In this document: positions 1 to 12,698 of the stretch, in pieces
Layout of the letters: each line of letters starts with the position of its first letter
Position numbering within the stretch: the stretch's first letter is position 1
DNA from: Rhodospirillum sp.
GTDB lineage: Bacteria; Pseudomonadota; Alphaproteobacteria; Rhodospirillales; Rhodospirillaceae
Assembly: GCA_021741145.1 (NCBI GenBank)
Contig: JAIOYK010000005.1
Coordinates: 62,001-126,000 of the forward strand
Reading direction: 5' to 3'
Length of the DNA stretch: 64,000 bases
Made by a program: the position numbers and the translations under genes
Notes under the pieces: generated by a model
Database searches by the model: none
What the model was told of the DNA's origin: nothing
The model's input: the letters and a program-made list of their open reading frames with translations, nothing else

Positions 1-1338
1 GCCGAGGACCCCAGCGTCCGCATGGTCGATTTCGTCGTGGATTCGGGTTTGTCCTCGTCTCCCTCCCCTAGGGCCACATCGGTGAAGCGGAGCGGAGAAA
101 GCAAGGGAAGGTCCATCATACCCTTGGTGGAAGACGGGTCCGATCCGACCCCGGGGGTCGACGCGGTCACCCGGAAGGGCCGGAAGGGGGAGATCACCCC
201 CGATCCGGCGGTTCCGGCGCGAGTGGACCAGTCGGCACGGAATGCCTTCGGGGATCGTCGGGATACCGAGCGGGGGGATGCCGAGCGGGGGGATACCGAA
301 CGGGTGGATAACGGCCTGTCCGCCCCCCTCGACCCCCGGTTCACCTTCAAGAATTTCGTGGTCGGCAAACCCAACGAATTCGCCTACGCCGCGGCCAAGC
401 GGGTGGCCGAATCGGATCAAGTCGCCTTCAACCCTCTGTTCCTCTATGGGGGCGTTGGTCTGGGCAAGACCCATTTGATGCACGCCATCGCCCGCCACGC
501 CCGGGAAAGCAATCCGGCCCGTCGGGTGATCTATCTTTCAGCCGAGCAGTTCATGCACCGCTTCATCCGCGCCCTACGGCAACAGGACACCCTGTCCTTC
601 AAGGAACAGTTCCGTAGCGTGGACGTGTTGATGGTCGACGATATCCAATTCATCAGCGGCAAGGACAGCACGCAGGAAGAGTTTTTCCACACTTTCAACG
701 CCCTTGTGGACCAAGGCAGTCAGATCGTGCTGTCCGCGGACAAATCCCCCAACGACCTGGAAAACATCGGGGCCCGTCTGCGCTCTCGCATGGCCAGCGG
801 CTTGGTCGCCGACATCCATCCCACCACCTACGAACTGCGCCTGGGGATTCTCGAATCCAAGGCGGAGCAATTGGGGGCTTCCGTGCCGGAGAAGGTGCTG
901 GAGTTCATTGCCCATAAGATCACCACCAACGGCCGGGAGGTGGAGGGCGCCCTGATCCGTCTGGTCGCCCATGCCCAATTGGTCGGCCGATCCTTGAACC
1001 TGGAGACGGCGCAGGAGGTCCTCCACGACCTGCTGCGGTCCTATGACAAGCGGGTCACCGTGGACGAGATCCAGAAGAAGGTGGCGGAACATTTCAAGAT
1101 CCGTCTGGCCGACATGCACTCCGCCCGGCGCTCCCGCTCCGTTGCCCGGCCCCGTCAGGTGGCCATGTACCTGAGCAAGCAACTCACCAGCCGCTCCCTG
1201 CCGGAGATTGGCAAGAATTTCGGCGGACGGGATCACACCACCGTGATGCACGCCGTGCGTAAGGTGGAGGAATTGATCACCGGAGATCCGGCCTTCGCCG
1301 AGGACGTGGATCTGCTGCGGCGCATGCTTGAGGGGTGA
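1..1338 (+). CDS. dnaA: Chromosomal replication initiator DnaA (5' end outside window)
   Basis: DnaA binds DnaA boxes at oriC, forms an ATP-dependent filament and melts the origin. The reading frame is open from base 1, and the residues before the first ATG (base 22) resemble the end of domain I, so the true start lies upstream. Numbering from that ATG, a long unconserved linker (domain II, about 10-100) is followed by the AAA+ domain with Walker A GGVGLGKT at 143-150 and a Walker B ending MVDDIQF. The C-terminal DNA-binding domain has the signature [11 protein letters not shown]. The linker contains a short degenerate repeat, [14 protein letters not shown]. dnaN, recF and gyrB follow on the same strand, the usual order around a bacterial origin. 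Identity is certain; only the N-terminus is missing. Confidence 0.97.
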   Translation, partial: AEDPSVRMVDFVVDSGLSSSPSPRATSVKRSGESKGRSIIPLVEDGSDPTPGVDAVTRKGRKGEITPDPAVPARVDQSARNAFGDRRDTERGDAERGDTERVDNGLSAPLDPRFTFKNFVVGKPNEFAYAAAKRVAESDQVAFNPLFLYGGVGLGKTHLMHAIARHARESNPARRVIYLSAEQFMHRFIRALRQQDTLSFKEQFRSVDVLMVDDIQFISGKDSTQEEFFHTFNALVDQGSQIVLSADKSPNDLENIGARLRSRMASGLVADIHPTTYELRLGILESKAEQLGASVPEKVLEFIAHKITTNGREVEGALIRLVAHAQLVGRSLNLETAQEVLHDLLRSYDKRVTVDEIQKKVAEHFKIRLADMHSARRSRSVARPRQVAMYLSKQLTSRSLPEIGKNFGGRDHTTVMHAVRKVEELITGDPAFAEDVDLLRRMLEG

Positions 1339-1524
1339 GACTCCGAGCTGGGATGGACCTCGCGGTCTCTTTCGGTGCCCGATGAGAGGTGAAAAGCGCT
1401 TGGGTCATGGCGCCGCCCCGCGTATACTTCCGGCCCTTTCGGCGGGGCTCACCCGCCGGTCATCCCACCATCCACGGGCGGACGCCTTTCGCGGTGTCGG
1501 CCCGGATTTCAAGTAGGCCAGTCC

Positions 1525-2643
1525 ATGAAGCTGACCATCGAGCGCACCGCCCTCCTGAAATCCTTGGGACATGTGCAAAGCGTCGTCGAACGCCGCAACA
1601 CGATTCCCATCCTGTCCAATGTCCGGATGGAAGCGACGGATCGTGGGGTGAGCCTAAACGCGACCGACATGGATCTGGAAATCGTGGAAAGCGTCGCCGC
1701 GCAGACGGCCGTGCCCGGGTCCACGACGGCGCCCGCCCATACCCTCTATGACATCGTCCGCAAGCTGCCCGACGGCAGTCAGGTGGAGCTGGCCTACGAT
1801 GGCGGGGATGGGCAGTTGGTCTTGAAGGCCGGACGCTCCCGTTTCTCGCTCGCCTGCCTGCCGGTCGAGGATTTCCCGGCCATGAGTGCTGGCGCGTTCT
1901 CCCACACCTTCTCGTTGGCCGCGGCGGAGTTGCGGGGTCTGATCGACCGCACCCGATTCGCCATCTCCACGGAAGAGACCCGCTACTATCTGAATGGCAT
2001 TTTCCTGCATGCCGCGGACAGCGACGGCCTTCCGGTGCTGCGGGCCGTCGCCACCGATGGCCACCGTCTGGCCCGGGCCGAGGTGCCCCTGCCCGAGGGC
2101 GCCAAGGACATGCCGGGGATCATCATTCCCCGGAAGACCGTGGCCGAGCTGCGCAAACTGATCGACGAGACGGGCATGGATGTGACCCTGGCCCTGTCCG
2201 ACCAGAAGGCACGCTTCGACTTTGATGACACCCGCCTGACCTCCAAGCTGATCGACGGCACCTTCCCCGATTACGAGCGGGTCATCCCGACGGAGAACGA
2301 CAAGGTTCTGGAGGTGGACTGTAAGCTCTTCGCCCAGGCCGTGGACCGGGTCTCCGCGATCTCCACGGAAAAGTCCCGGGCCATCAAGGTCACCGTGGAT
2401 TCCGGCAGCCTGACCCTCTCGGCCTCCAGTCCCGACGCGGGCAGCGCCGTGGAGGAGATCGAAGCCAGCTATGACTCCACCGCCATGGATATCGGGTTCA
2501 ACTCCCGGTACCTGCTCGACATCCTCGGTCAGGTCGAGGGGGACGCCGTGCGCCTGACCCTGGCCGATGCCGCCTCTCCCACGGTGGTGCGGGACGTGGC
2601 CGATGCGTCCGCGGTCTATGTGCTGATGCCCATGCGGGTGTGA
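1525..2643 (+). CDS. dnaN: DNA polymerase III beta subunit (sliding clamp)
   Basis: This is the ring-shaped processivity clamp that tethers DNA polymerase III to DNA and docks many replication and repair proteins. The product is 372 residues, normal for the family. It starts MKLTIERTALLKSLGHVQSVVERRNTI-type, typical of domain 1, and ends with the family C-terminus YVLMPMRV. It lies 186 bases after dnaA and 34 bases before recF on the same strand. The 1339-1524 gap probably carries its promoter; I could not define one. Confidence 0.97.
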   Translation: MKLTIERTALLKSLGHVQSVVERRNTIPILSNVRMEATDRGVSLNATDMDLEIVESVAAQTAVPGSTTAPAHTLYDIVRKLPDGSQVELAYDGGDGQLVLKAGRSRFSLACLPVEDFPAMSAGAFSHTFSLAAAELRGLIDRTRFAISTEETRYYLNGIFLHAADSDGLPVLRAVATDGHRLARAEVPLPEGAKDMPGIIIPRKTVAELRKLIDETGMDVTLALSDQKARFDFDDTRLTSKLIDGTFPDYERVIPTENDKVLEVDCKLFAQAVDRVSAISTEKSRAIKVTVDSGSLTLSASSPDAGSAVEEIEASYDSTAMDIGFNSRYLLDILGQVEGDAVRLTLADAASPTVVRDVADASAVYVLMPMRV

Positions 2644-2677
2644 CCGGGACGAGGCTTGCCAAGGGGACGTCCTTCCC

Positions 2678-3928
2678 GTGACCGATGTCCGCTCTCCACC
2701 AAACGAGGCTCCGGCTTCCGTGCCGCCTCCTCCCTGGCTCCCTCCTCCCCCCGTGCCCCCTTCGACCAAGGGGCGCCTGGGGGCGGCGGTTACGCGTTTG
2801 ATCCTTACCGATTTCCGGTGCTATGCCAGCCTTCGCGTGATCGTCGAGCCCCGGTCGGTCGTTCTGACCGGACCCAATGGCGCGGGCAAGACCAACCTGT
2901 TGGAGGCCCTGTCCTTCCTCGCGCCGGGCAAGGGCTTGCGTCGGGCCGCCATCGCCGAGGTGGCGCGACGGGGACCCGGTCTGACCGCCGCCGCCGGGGA
3001 TGGGGGATGGGCCGTGGCCGCGCGGGTTTCCCCCGTCGAGGGCCCTCCCGTCGACCTGGGAACGGGTCGGGAACCGGGTCCCCTTGACCGCCCCGGAAGC
3101 GACCGGCGGGTCGTGCGGGTGGATGGGGAGGCGGCCTCCGGCCAAGGGGTCCTGGGGGAACGGCTTTCCGTCCTTTGGCTGACACCGGATATGGATGGCC
3201 TGTTCCGGGGTGGCGCCTCGGACCGGCGCCGCTTTCTCGACAGACTCGTGACCGCGCTTGATCCCGACCACGCCAGTCGGGCCAATGCCTATGCCCATGC
3301 CCAACGGGAGCGGGCCCGTCTGCTGCGGGAGGGACGGGGAACCGATGCCTGGCTCGCCGGATTGGAGGATGCCATGGCGCGCCATGGGGTGGCCCTGGGC
3401 GCCGCCCGGCGGGAGTTGGTGGAGCGCCTGTCCGCGTCCGTGTCCCGGGCGGTGGGGTCCTTTCCCCGGGCGGGGTTGGCCCTGGAGTCGGAAGTGGACC
3501 AATGGCTGGCCGAAGGACCGGCCCTGGCCGCGGAGGATCGCCTGCGGGATGCCCTGGCCTCCTCCCGCCGTCGGGATGCCCAAGTGGGCGGAGCGGCCCA
3601 TGGCCCCCACCGGGATGACCTGCTGGTTCGCCACGGTCCCAAGGATCTGCCCGCGGGACAGGCGTCGACCGGGGAACAAAAGGCGGTTTTGATCGCCCTT
3701 CTGCTTGCCCAGGCCCGTGTTCAGGCGGGCACCCGGACGGGCGCGCCCTTGCTTTTGCTCGACGACGTCTCCGCCCATCTGGACGAGGGACGGCGGTCCA
3801 CCCTGTTCGAGGCCCTGGATGGTTTGGGCGTCCAGGCTTGGGTCACCGGCACCGACCGCCAATCCTTTGAGTCTTGGGAAAAATCGGCGCAATTCCTGCG
3901 CATTGAAGAGGCGTCCGTGGTAGAATAA
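2678..3928 (+). CDS. recF: DNA replication and repair protein RecF
   Basis: RecF is an SMC-like ATPase that helps load RecA at single-stranded gaps. Walker A GPNGAGKT is at residues 65-72, the ABC signature-like STGEQKAVLIAL lies near 330, and Walker B LLLLDDVSAHLDE near 360. The GTG start at 2678 is preceded by AAGGGGA. The first 35 residues are proline-rich and precede the usual RecF beginning (RLILTDFRCYASL), so the true start may be one of the in-frame GTG codons slightly downstream. At 416 residues it is a little longer than typical RecF because of this extension. Confidence 0.95.
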   Translation: MTDVRSPPNEAPASVPPPPWLPPPPVPPSTKGRLGAAVTRLILTDFRCYASLRVIVEPRSVVLTGPNGAGKTNLLEALSFLAPGKGLRRAAIAEVARRGPGLTAAAGDGGWAVAARVSPVEGPPVDLGTGREPGPLDRPGSDRRVVRVDGEAASGQGVLGERLSVLWLTPDMDGLFRGGASDRRRFLDRLVTALDPDHASRANAYAHAQRERARLLREGRGTDAWLAGLEDAMARHGVALGAARRELVERLSASVSRAVGSFPRAGLALESEVDQWLAEGPALAAEDRLRDALASSRRRDAQVGGAAHGPHRDDLLVRHGPKDLPAGQASTGEQKAVLIALLLAQARVQAGTRTGAPLLLLDDVSAHLDEGRRSTLFEALDGLGVQAWVTGTDRQSFESWEKSAQFLRIEEASVVE

Positions 3929-4087
3929 AACTGTCATCCAGAAGGACCTTCGGGTCCCCCGGGTTGTTCGTCTTTGCTGTCGGATAACCCTTCTATTTTT
4001 CAACCAGTTGGCGCCGCTCCGTCCGGGGATTCCACCGACCCCTTGGATCCCCTTGGAGATGTTTTGGTTCGGCGCCGGTCAACATGA

Positions 4088-6511
<2,424 letters not shown>

Positions 6512-6681
6512 TCGGATGTCGGCCCGCCCCGGAGGTCCGCTTCAGGCCGAGAATACTCGTGAGATGAATTTTTGCCTTCCCAGCCGCCACCACAAGGGGC
6601 CCGCCCCAGGGCTGTTCACATGAGGTGCGGGGCGGGGGGGAACAGACGCTCCGTTCCCCCCCGCCCAGATAGCACGGACCG

Positions 6682-7047
6682 TTACCGGTTGCACTCCGGT
6701 GGAACAACCGTGCAGCCCGCGCCACAGGACTGAAGCGCCCTTTGCTTGGCGCGATCCTTCGTGGCGCCAATGGCCACCTGAGGAGGGCTGTTGGGCCGGC
6801 TCGCTAAGGTGGCGCATTCCCGGGGACCAAAGTTTTCCAGAAGAGCGCAATCCGGTCCACAGGTACCCAGCGCCTCGCGGCGCGCGGCATCCGGACTGGA
6901 CTTGCCCCAACTCACGCCATAATCGCGGGTTCCCGCGTTAAACGCGACGGCTCCGTATTCGGCGGACCGTTGGGCGGGAACCTGGGCGCAACCGGAAACA
7001 GCGATTGCACCGACACCGACTAGTAAAAGGATCCAGCGCGACATCAT
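6682..7047 (-). CDS. DUF4189-type lipoprotein
   Basis: A small predicted lipoprotein of 121 residues. The N-terminus has a short charged start, a hydrophobic stretch (WILLLVGVGAIAVSGC) and a lipobox ending in Cys about residue 20. The mature part has the pattern of the DUF4189 family: YGAVAFN, then GVSWGKSSPDAARREAL, with regularly placed cysteines (CGPDC, CATL, CGAGC). The start ATG overlaps the stop of the upstream repeat-protein gene as ATGA, and GGGGA sits 8 bases upstream, so the two are probably translationally coupled. The function of the domain is unknown to me. Confidence 0.7.
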   Translation of the reverse strand: MMSRWILLLVGVGAIAVSGCAQVPAQRSAEYGAVAFNAGTRDYGVSWGKSSPDAARREALGTCGPDCALLENFGPRECATLASRPNSPPQVAIGATKDRAKQRALQSCGAGCTVVPPECNR

Positions 7048-7586
7048 GACAGATGTCCCCGCTTGGAGCCGCCGTCGTGATCACTGCCCCCGGATTGATC
7101 CTCTCCATCGCGACCCCGTCCACCATTCCATTCATCTCCATTGCGATCATGGCCACTGGAACTGTCGTCTCCACCGCCGCTGTTGCTGGAGCCGCCATCG
7201 CTGGAACCGCCGTCGCTCGAACCGCCGTCGCTCGAACCGCCGTCGCTCGAACCGCCGTCGTGGCCGCTATCACTGGAGCCACCATCATTGCCACTGTCGT
7301 GACCGCTGTCGTGACCACCGTCATCGCCGCCATCATGACCGCCGTCATCGCCGCCGTCGTGGCCACCACCATCGCTATCTCCACCTCCATCCCCATCGGC
7401 ATGGGCCAGATTCGACACGACGAGGCCGTCCTTGAAGGACGTCGGGGAAAGAGGAGCGCAGACGCCGATGGCGATAGCCAACCCCGCCGTCGCGAATAGG
7501 GCGGAGCGTCGAAACTCAAAACCACGGATACGCCCTTCCATTTCGGTTCTGGCTTCATAATTCAACACATCATTTCTAGACTTCAT
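7044..7586 (-). CDS. Secreted Gly/Asp/Ser/His-rich repeat protein
   Basis: I recognise no family. The ATG at 7586 is preceded by GGAG at 6-base spacing. After a short cytoplasmic segment containing RR, residues about 28-45 form a hydrophobic export signal, followed by ANLAHA-like residues and an almost pure low-complexity mature part. That part begins with GGHDGGDDGG and GHDSGHDSG repeats, then at least four exact GGSSD units, then a charged Gly-rich tail. Such His/Asp-rich chains often bind metal ions, which is inference only. It overlaps the DUF4189 lipoprotein gene by 4 bases. A Gly/Ser repeat also makes strand-slippage length variation likely. Confidence 0.65.
   Translation of the reverse strand: MKSRNDVLNYEARTEMEGRIRGFEFRRSALFATAGLAIAIGVCAPLSPTSFKDGLVVSNLAHADGDGGGDSDGGGHDGGDDGGHDGGDDGGHDSGHDSGNDGGSSDSGHDGGSSDGGSSDGGSSDGGSSDGGSSNSGGGDDSSSGHDRNGDEWNGGRGRDGEDQSGGSDHDGGSKRGHLS
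7204..7260. repeat. 15-bp tandem repeat inside the Gly/Ser-rich gene
   Basis: A near-perfect 15-base unit (aaccgccgtcgctcg on the plus strand) repeats about four times and encodes GGSSD on the minus strand. The copies are exact at the DNA level, not only in protein, which suggests recent expansion by slippage. Confidence 0.85.
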
Positions 7587-7767
7587 GTCGTTCTCCACTT
7601 CTATTTATTTTTATCTATTATTGATTTCATAGCCCTCTTCCCCGGGAGCCAAGATCGACAATACGACCGAAATCTGACGCCATCCTGACCAAGAGTCGTT
7701 TTCTTGAAGTGTGTTTGAAAACTAATCGGGCCAGGGGGAGGGCAGATCACCTCCTCCCGATCAAGAA

Positions 7768-7799
7768 AAAAGGGGAGTGGCTCGAGCCACTCCCCTTTT
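7768..7799 (-). terminator. Rho-independent terminator of pheST
   Basis: A perfect 32-base palindrome (16-base arms, aaaaggggagtggctc and its complement) lies 24 bases past the pheT stop. Read on the minus strand it ends in a run of T. The convergent side also has TTTT, so it could act in both directions. Confidence 0.9.
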
Positions 7800-7822
7800 C
7801 CCTCGACAAACAGTACCGAGGA

Positions 7823-10219
7823 TTACCCCCGTAGAACGCCTCCGGTGGCCTTCACCACCGCGTCGACGATTTTGGTGGAGACCGCCTCGATTTCCTCGTC
7901 GGACAGGGTGTGGTCCATGGGTTGGAGGGTCACCGCCAAAGCCAAGGACTTTTTGCCCGCGTCCATCCGATCGCCTTGGTAGACGTCGAAAATCGCGGCC
8001 TCGGTGATCAGGGTCTTGTCCGCCCCCTTCACCGCGCGCACCACGGTCTCCGCGGGGACATCGGCATCCACCACGAAGGCGAAGTCGCGGCCCACCGGCT
8101 GGAAGGGCGACGAGACCAGCGCCGGGCGGGTCTTCGTCGGCCTGGCCTTGGGCAAGGGCAGACGGTCCAGGTTGACCTCATAACCGACCACCGGTCCCTT
8201 CACGTCGATCAGCTCCAGCACCGTCGGGTGGATCTCGCCGAAAGTGGCCAAGACCGTCTTACCCAGGCGCATCTGACCCGAGCGGCCCGGGTGGTACCAA
8301 TCCGGCGCGTCCTGGGAGATCTGGAGGTTCGCCACGGGCACGCCCGCGGCCTCCATCACCGCCAGCACGTCGGCCTTGGCATCGAACAGATCCACTTCGC
8401 GGGCGGGACGCGACCATTCCCGACCAATCCTCTTGCCCGCCCGGGCGCCGGCGGCCACCAGGGCCTGCTCCCCGGGCTCCCCACCGTGGAACCGGGGCCC
8501 CACCTCGAACAGACCCAGGTCCGGGAAACCCCGGGCGGCGTTGCGGCCCAGGGCGGCGATCAGGTTGGGTAGAATCGCCGGGCGCATGGCATCCAGGTCA
8601 CTGCTGATCGGATTGGCGAGCATCATGGCGTCCTGCCCGCCACCAAAACGCTCGGCCCAGGCGCGGGGCATGAAGGACCACGTTACGGCCTCGAGCAACC
8701 CACGGGTGGCGAGGCACCGCTTGACGGTAACCATCCGCCGTTGGCCCGGTGTCAACACCGCCTTGGGCTGGGGATCCCGGGGCAGGGGCACGGCCGCCAC
8801 ATTGTCATACCCAAACAGGCGGATCACTTCCTCCACCAGATCATGCTCCTCGTGGACATCGACCCGCCAACTCGGAGGGGTCACGGCCAGGACATCGCCC
8901 TTGTCCTCCACCTGGCACCCCAGGCGGGTCAGGGAGTCGACCATGTCGACCTGTGGGATCTCCGCCCCACCCAGGCGGGCCACCCGCGCCGGCCGCAGGG
9001 CGATGGTCCGCTTCCAGGCCGGAGGCGCCCCGGCGATCACCAGCTCCGAAGGCTCACCCCCACAGAGGTCCAGGATCAATTGGGTCGCCAGTTCGGCGCC
9101 CAGGACACAGCTTTCCGGGTCCACGCCCCGCTCGAAGCGGTAGCGGGCGTCGGAGTCGATGCCCAAAGCCCGGCCCGAGGCGGCGACGCGCGCCGGGTCG
9201 AACAGGGCGGATTCCACGAAGACGGTGACCGTCTCCAGCGAGCAACCGCTGTCCAACCCGCCCATGATGCCGCCAATCCCCTGGGGACCCTTGGCATCGC
9301 AGATGACGACGGTCTCGGCGTCGGGGCTGTACGTGACCTCGTCCAGGGCGATCAGGGATTCCCCGGGCTTGGCGAAGCGGGCGGTGATGGGACCTTCGAT
9401 CTTGTCGGCGTCGAAGACATGTAGGGGCCGCGCCCGATCGTAGGAGACCAGATTGGTGATATCCACCAGTGCGCTGATGGGCCGCAGGCCAATGGCCGTC
9501 AGTCGGTCCTTGAGCCAAGCCGGGCTCTCGCCGTTTTTCACGTTGCGGATCGTTCGTCCCACGAACATGGAACACCCCTCGACCGCCTTGACCTCCGGGG
9601 CGATCTCGACCCCGATGGGGCTCTGGAACGTTCCAGACACGGGGCTAACGGCATCGGGTTTCAGGGTCCCCAAGCCCCCCGCGGCGAGGTCGCGGGCGAT
9701 GCCACGCACACCCAGGGCGTCGGCCCGATTGGGGGTGATGGCGATCTCGATCATCGGATCAATGGACAGGAGCGACAGCAGCGGCGCGCCCACCGGCGCG
9801 TCCTCGGGCAGTTCGATGATACCATCGTGGTCTTCGCCCAGGCAGAGCTCCCGGTAGGAGCACATCATGCCCAGGCTGTCCTGTCCGCGAATCTTGCCCT
9901 TCTTAAGTTTCTCCCCGGTCACGGGAATGAGCGTACCCACCTTGGCCAAGGCCACCTTGAGGCCCTTGCGGGCATTGGGGGCTCCACAGACGATCTGAAG
10001 GATCTCGTCCCCGGCGTCCACCTTGCACAGCTTCAAGCGGTCGGCGTCGGGGTGCTTGTCCGCTTCCAGAACATGGCCCACGACGAAGGGGCCGAGCAGG
10101 GCGCCAGGATCCTGGACCTCTTCCACTTCCAGACCCAGGGCGGTCAGCTTTTCGGCGATCTCGGAGACGCTGGCGTCGGTCTCCAGGTGGTCCTTGAGCC
10201 AGCCGATGGTGAACTTCAT
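7823..10219 (-). CDS. pheT: Phenylalanyl-tRNA synthetase beta subunit
   Basis: The beta subunit of the heterotetrameric PheRS binds tRNA-Phe and edits Tyr-tRNA-Phe. The start at 10219 gives the standard beginning [14 protein letters not shown] and 798 residues. The order is an N-terminal OB-fold tRNA-binding domain (about 40-150, with LKLCKVDAG), B3/B4 editing domain, B5 domain, the catalytic-like core and a C-terminal ferredoxin-fold anticodon-binding domain ([15 protein letters not shown] onwards). Its ATG overlaps the pheS stop as ATGA, so both subunits are coupled. An in-frame ATG 63 bases upstream lies within pheS and is unlikely to be used. Confidence 0.97.
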   Translation of the reverse strand: MKFTIGWLKDHLETDASVSEIAEKLTALGLEVEEVQDPGALLGPFVVGHVLEADKHPDADRLKLCKVDAGDEILQIVCGAPNARKGLKVALAKVGTLIPVTGEKLKKGKIRGQDSLGMMCSYRELCLGEDHDGIIELPEDAPVGAPLLSLLSIDPMIEIAITPNRADALGVRGIARDLAAGGLGTLKPDAVSPVSGTFQSPIGVEIAPEVKAVEGCSMFVGRTIRNVKNGESPAWLKDRLTAIGLRPISALVDITNLVSYDRARPLHVFDADKIEGPITARFAKPGESLIALDEVTYSPDAETVVICDAKGPQGIGGIMGGLDSGCSLETVTVFVESALFDPARVAASGRALGIDSDARYRFERGVDPESCVLGAELATQLILDLCGGEPSELVIAGAPPAWKRTIALRPARVARLGGAEIPQVDMVDSLTRLGCQVEDKGDVLAVTPPSWRVDVHEEHDLVEEVIRLFGYDNVAAVPLPRDPQPKAVLTPGQRRMVTVKRCLATRGLLEAVTWSFMPRAWAERFGGGQDAMMLANPISSDLDAMRPAILPNLIAALGRNAARGFPDLGLFEVGPRFHGGEPGEQALVAAGARAGKRIGREWSRPAREVDLFDAKADVLAVMEAAGVPVANLQISQDAPDWYHPGRSGQMRLGKTVLATFGEIHPTVLELIDVKGPVVGYEVNLDRLPLPKARPTKTRPALVSSPFQPVGRDFAFVVDADVPAETVVRAVKGADKTLITEAAIFDVYQGDRMDAGKKSLALAVTLQPMDHTLSDEEIEAVSTKIVDAVVKATGGVLRG

Positions 10220-11292
10220 CGGGACAGCCCTCCATGAACGGTGGGAAAATCCAAGGCGGCGAAGCCGTAATGGCGCAGCCAACGCAGGTCGGACTCAAAG
10301 AAAGTCCGCAGGTCGGGAATGCCGTATTTCAACATGGCGATCCGCTCCAGGCCCATGCCGAAGGCGAAGCCCTGGTATTCCTCCGGATCCAAGCCACAGG
10401 ACGTGAGCACGTTGGGGTGCACCATGCCGCAGCCGAGGATTTCCAACCAACCTTCACCCTCGCCGATACGCAGTTCGCCGCCCTTGCGGGAACAGCCGAT
10501 ATCCACCTCCGCCGAAGGTTCGGTGAAGGGGAAGAAGCTGGGGCGGAAGCGCATGGGCACCTTGTCCACCTCGAAATAGGCCTGAACGAATTCCTGGAGG
10601 CAGCCCTTTAGGTGGCCGAAATGGGTCGCCTTGTCGATCACCAGCCCCTCGAACTGGTGGAACATGGGCGTATGAGTCATGTCCGAGTCACAGCGGTAGG
10701 TCCGGCCCGGCGCCAAAATGCGGATCGGCGGCTGTTCCGTCACCATGGTGCGGATCTGCACCGGCGAGGTGTGGGTCCGCAACAGGTGTCGGGTGCCATC
10801 TTCCCGCGTGGGTAGGAAGAAGGTGTCGTGCATCTCCCGGGCCGGGTGGCCGGGGGGGAAGTTCAACGCCGTGAAATTGTGGAAGTCGTCCTCGATCTCC
10901 GGACCCTCGGCCACGATAAAACCCATCTGGGCGAAGATGGCGACCACCTCCTCCCAGGTCTGGGTGATCGGATGAATGGCGCCGCTGGCTTCGCCGGGGG
11001 CGGGGAGGGTGACGTCCATCCACTCGGTTACCAGTCGGGCTTCCAAGGCCTGGGCGGCCAGGTTGGTCTTGCGGGTCTCCAGGGCCTGGGCAACCTCGTC
11101 CTTGACCGCGTTGAGCGCCTGGCCAGCGGCCTTCCGAGCCTCGGGATCCATTCCCCCCAGGCCTTTCATCAATCCGGTGATACGGCCCTTCTTGCCCAGG
11201 GCGGACACCCGGATGGCGTCCAGCGCCTCCAGATCCTCGGCCTTGGCGACGGCGTCGAGCAGATCGCCGCGCAGCTCTTCCATGTTGTCCAT
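10216..11292 (-). CDS. pheS: Phenylalanyl-tRNA synthetase alpha subunit
   Basis: The alpha subunit holds the class II aminoacylation site. Visible motifs are the motif 1 region [20 protein letters not shown], motif 2 [19 protein letters not shown] and motif 3 near [19 protein letters not shown] prefer the ATG at 11292 ([12 protein letters not shown]), preceded by GAG, over the ATG at 11307, which lacks a ribosome-binding site. The N-terminal coiled-coil arm (about 1-90) binds tRNA. It is first in the pheST operon and separated from rplT by a terminator. Confidence 0.96.
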   Translation of the reverse strand: MDNMEELRGDLLDAVAKAEDLEALDAIRVSALGKKGRITGLMKGLGGMDPEARKAAGQALNAVKDEVAQALETRKTNLAAQALEARLVTEWMDVTLPAPGEASGAIHPITQTWEEVVAIFAQMGFIVAEGPEIEDDFHNFTALNFPPGHPAREMHDTFFLPTREDGTRHLLRTHTSPVQIRTMVTEQPPIRILAPGRTYRCDSDMTHTPMFHQFEGLVIDKATHFGHLKGCLQEFVQAYFEVDKVPMRFRPSFFPFTEPSAEVDIGCSRKGGELRIGEGEGWLEILGCGMVHPNVLTSCGLDPEEYQGFAFGMGLERIAMLKYGIPDLRTFFESDLRWLRHYGFAALDFPTVHGGLSR

Positions 11293-11467
11293 GTGTCTCG
11301 GTTCCATGGTTTTTTACAAGGTGGGCGACAGCATGGGAGCCGACAGGCCCTCCCAAGGATCCCCCCCCCCTAAAGGGTCGGAAAGTTCGTGGCCTCTTAA
11401 GTACCCGCCCTGCCCGGTGAATGCCAGACCACGCGGACCCTTTCGAAGCGAAAAAGCGCGGAGCACG

Positions 11468-11507
11468 AAAAAAGCGGGAGCCGCCCATCAAGGCGACTCC
11501 CGCTTTT
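11468..11507 (-). terminator. Rho-independent terminator of rpmI-rplT
   Basis: A 16-base stem with one G-T pair (aaaagcgggagccgcc against ggcgactcccgctttt) and a 6-base loop lies about 50 bases after the rplT stop. A run of six T follows on the minus strand. Confidence 0.9.
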
Positions 11508-11556
11508 GTCTACGCATCAACCGTTCGAGGACTGCGAACACCCTCGGGAACGATCC

Positions 11557-11913
11557 TTACTGGAGTGCCGCCTTCGCCTGGGAAACCAAGTTGGCGAACG
11601 CTTCGGGCTCGTGCACGGCCAGGTCGGCCATGACTTTGCGGTCCAGTTCGATGCCGGCCTTGTTCAGGCCGTCGATGAAGCGGGAATAGGTCATATCGTG
11701 CTCGCGCACACCGGCGTTGATGCGTTGGATCCACAGGCTGCGGAAGTTGCGCTTCTTGTTGCGGCGGTCACGATAGGCGTACTGGAGGCCCTTCTCCACC
11801 TTTTCGATCGCGATGCGATAGTTGGTGGAATTCCGACCCCGGTAGCCCTTGGCGAGCTTCAGGATCTTTTTATGGCGGGCGTGGTTGGTCTTGGCGTTTG
11901 TCGCGCGGGACAT
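11557..11913 (-). CDS. rplT: 50S ribosomal protein L20
   Basis: L20 binds 23S rRNA early in assembly of the large subunit and represses its own operon in bacteria where this was studied. The 118-residue protein starts [18 protein letters not shown] and contains the conserved [36 protein letters not shown] stretch. It follows rpmI by 66 bases, the standard L35-L20 order. infC, often just upstream, is not here. Confidence 0.98.
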   Translation of the reverse strand: MSRATNAKTNHARHKKILKLAKGYRGRNSTNYRIAIEKVEKGLQYAYRDRRNKKRNFRSLWIQRINAGVREHDMTYSRFIDGLNKAGIELDRKVMADLAVHEPEAFANLVSQAKAALQ

Positions 11914-11979
11914 GGTTCAGCTCCCAATAAGCGTGCTGTCATCGATCAGTCGGGAAATGCGAAAAATGTGATCGGAGGA

Positions 11980-12177
11980 TCAGCCGTAGGGCATGAACTT
12001 CTTAATGATCTTTTCGTCCGCGTCGCAGAGGATGAACGTGCCGCGCGCGTGGCGCTTCATCTTGGTGCTCTTGTTGGAAAGCAGGTGGCTTTTGTAACCG
12101 ACCTTGACCTTGACCTTGCCGGTGCCGGTCAGGCTGAAGCGCTTCTTAACCGCGCTTTTGGTTTTCATCTTGGGCAT
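11980..12177 (-). CDS. rpmI: 50S ribosomal protein L35
   Basis: L35 is a small basic protein of the large ribosomal subunit. The ATG at 12177 gives the usual start [14 protein letters not shown] and 65 residues. AAGGA lies 7 bases upstream of it, whereas the longer reading frame upstream has no support. It is followed by rplT on the same strand. Confidence 0.97.
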   Translation of the reverse strand: MPKMKTKSAVKKRFSLTGTGKVKVKVGYKSHLLSNKSTKMKRHARGTFILCDADEKIIKKFMPYG

Positions 12178-12698
12178 TTTCAGTTCCTTTTTAGGGGTTG
12201 GCCCTCTCCCCTGTGAGGGGAGGACGCGCCGAACCACCGGTTTACCCTATCGGACGACTGGGCATGCCCGGGGTCCAAGGGACCCACCGCCGCGCCGTCC
12301 GGCATATCACGAAGGCGAGGGTTATACAGAACGGGACCTCTTCGCGCAACAGGAGTCCGCGGCCCCTTCAGGGCAATCAGGTGAAGATGATTGCCCTGGC
12401 GTCCCCTCCCCGTGCCCCATCCCTTTGGCAAACCCAAAAGGTCGGCTTGTATTCCCCCCGAATCAGACACGGTAAACGATTATTCCAACCCATACCTCAC
12501 GCCATCCTGAAATTACCCCATGACATCGTAAAGTACTCAACCCGTGCAGAATAGGCAACTCCTGATAGTCTGACGTGAAAAAACCCAAAAAACTGGCAAT
12601 TCGGGCATATCTTTTCTGGACATAAGGATGCTTGCGCCCCCATATCGCACTTACAAGGTGACTTTAGGTCACGGAATTTTACTGTACGGACAATGTAA
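12178..12698. other. Intergenic region between rpmI and the XRE regulator
   Basis: No convincing gene is present in these 521 bases. The left end must hold the rpmI-rplT promoter and leader; a hairpin ctcccc-tgtga-ggggag lies at about 12206-12222. The right half is AT-rich and should carry the promoter of the XRE gene. I could not fix promoter hexamers with confidence. Confidence 0.5.
12658..12672. promoter_or_regulatory. Candidate operator of the XRE regulator
   Basis: A perfect dyad gtgac-tttag-gtcac lies 27-41 bases before the XRE start codon. Its position fits autoregulation by the encoded helix-turn-helix protein, which is inferred from location alone. Confidence 0.3.

Noticed and set aside
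290-320. DnaA-box-like ttatccacc in dnaA (also near 40155)
   Set aside because: Isolated, imperfect, inside coding sequence and not clustered; no oriC is visible in the window.
7053-7499. Plus-strand frame rich in Ala/Thr/Val
   Set aside because: Antisense of the Gly/Asp/Ser repeat gene; the regular composition comes from the repeats.
11309-11491. Phe-rich frame (two FF pairs) upstream of pheS that could be an attenuation leader peptide
   Set aside because: The frame has no stop before pheS and runs far into it, and the Phe codons arise from the T run of the rplT terminator and one more T run.
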